From NCBI GenBank assembly GCA_964343075.1, contig CAYFGT010000034.1, positions 1-5,400 on the forward strand: a stretch of 5,400 nt of DNA, given 5' to 3'. Positions 4,926 to 5,400 of this stretch are shown piece by piece. The position numbers were made by a program, and so were the translations under genes. This DNA is from UBA2588 sp964343075. GTDB lineage: Bacteria; Chloroflexota; Dehalococcoidia; Lucifugimonadales; UBA3495. The number at the start of each line of letters is the position of its first letter. Position 1 is the first letter of the stretch. The notes under the pieces were generated by a model. That model did not search any database, was not told where the DNA came from, and saw nothing but the letters and a program-made list of their open reading frames with translations.

Positions 4926-5400
4926 ATGCCAGGTCCTTTAGATGGAATATCTGTATTAGAATTCACAGAAGTTATTTCTGGTCCTTTGGCAGGGATGATT
5001 TTATCTGATTACGGAGCGTCGGTAATTAAGGTTGAACCACCTTGGGGAGATTCTTGGCGATATATGTATAAAATAGCAGAATCAGAGAGCAGACCTTTCA
5101 TGGCCTATAACCGGGGCAAAAGGAATATGACGTTAAATTTGAAGCATCCTGAAGCAAGACAGATAACTCAAAAACTTGTTACAGATTCTGATGTGGTTAT
5201 TGTAAATTCATCTCCAAACGTTGCTGACAGTCTTGGAATCGGTTATGAGCAGCTGGCTAATATAAACCCAAGAATCATTTATTGTGAAAATACTGCTTAT
5301 GGCTCTTATGCAGGAGATGGGTATGTGTCAGGATATGATCTGGTTATTCAAGCAGTTTGCGGACTTATAGGAACTGAGAGTCGAATTGATGATTCTGGAA
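4926..5400 (+). CDS. Family III CoA-transferase (CaiB/BaiF type), N-terminal part
   Basis: This is the first 158 residues of a CoA-transferase that moves CoA between carboxylic acids; the gene runs off the window edge (family members are usually about 380-420 residues). Family signatures appear in order: PLDGISVLEFTEVISGPLAGMIL near the start, LSDYGASVIKVEPPWGD (26-42), the NRGKRNMTLNLKHPE block (62-76), SSPNVADSLGIGYEQL (95-110), the NPRIIYC strand (114-120) and SGYDLVIQA (135-143). The catalytic aspartate of the family comes just after this point, beyond residue 158, so activity cannot be checked here. The ATG at 4926 has AGGTGA (4916-4921) as Shine-Dalgarno, and MPGPLDGISVLEF is the standard N-terminus. 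The acyl substrate cannot be assigned: formyl, carnitine, succinyl-malate and racemase relatives share these blocks. Confidence 0.93.
   Translation, partial: MPGPLDGISVLEFTEVISGPLAGMILSDYGASVIKVEPPWGDSWRYMYKIAESESRPFMAYNRGKRNMTLNLKHPEARQITQKLVTDSDVVIVNSSPNVADSLGIGYEQLANINPRIIYCENTAYGSYAGDGYVSGYDLVIQAVCGLIGTESRIDDSG

Overview
The window looks bacterial: AT-rich, with Shine-Dalgarno-led genes, a membrane AAA+ protease of the FtsH family and a bacterial-type tRNA-Pro with an encoded CCA. The gene mix (FtsH, dienelactone hydrolase family, two-subunit ComDE-like thiamine-diphosphate decarboxylase, family III CoA-transferase) would fit an uncultured marine lineage such as the SAR202-type Chloroflexota. 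That placement is an impression from gene content and protein style, not a demonstrated assignment.

Layout. Bases 1-233 hold the 3' end of an unrecognised plus-strand gene. It runs tail-to-tail, with a single base between stop codons, into ftsH on the minus strand (235-2184). A 255-bp divergent intergenic region (2185-2439) contains a convincing sigma70-type promoter on each strand and an 18-bp AT-rich palindrome in front of a dienelactone hydrolase family gene (2440-3180, plus). That gene converges on a minus-strand group and is separated from it by a strong bidirectional hairpin terminator (3201-3236). Read in its own direction, the minus-strand group is tRNA-Pro(GGG) (4814-4738), then a small two-helix membrane protein with a bacterial PH-like domain (4721-4311), then the alpha (4288-3782) and beta (3789-3235) subunits of a split thiamine-diphosphate decarboxylase. 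The spacing (16 nt, 22 nt, then an 8-nt overlap) and the lack of an internal terminator suggest one tRNA-plus-mRNA transcript. A divergent intergenic region with promoter-like sites then precedes the first 158 codons of a family III CoA-transferase (4926 to beyond the window edge).

How the genes relate. FtsH is housekeeping membrane quality control. The hydrolase and the CoA-transferase look like separate catabolic genes, each under its own promoter. The decarboxylase pair resembles sulfopyruvate/phosphonopyruvate decarboxylases, but no other sulfonate, phosphonate or coenzyme M gene is present, so its substrate is open. I found no CRISPR array, insertion sequence, integrase or clear defence system. 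The most distinctive features are the tRNA-led decarboxylase operon and its GTG start with an embedded ribosome-binding site.
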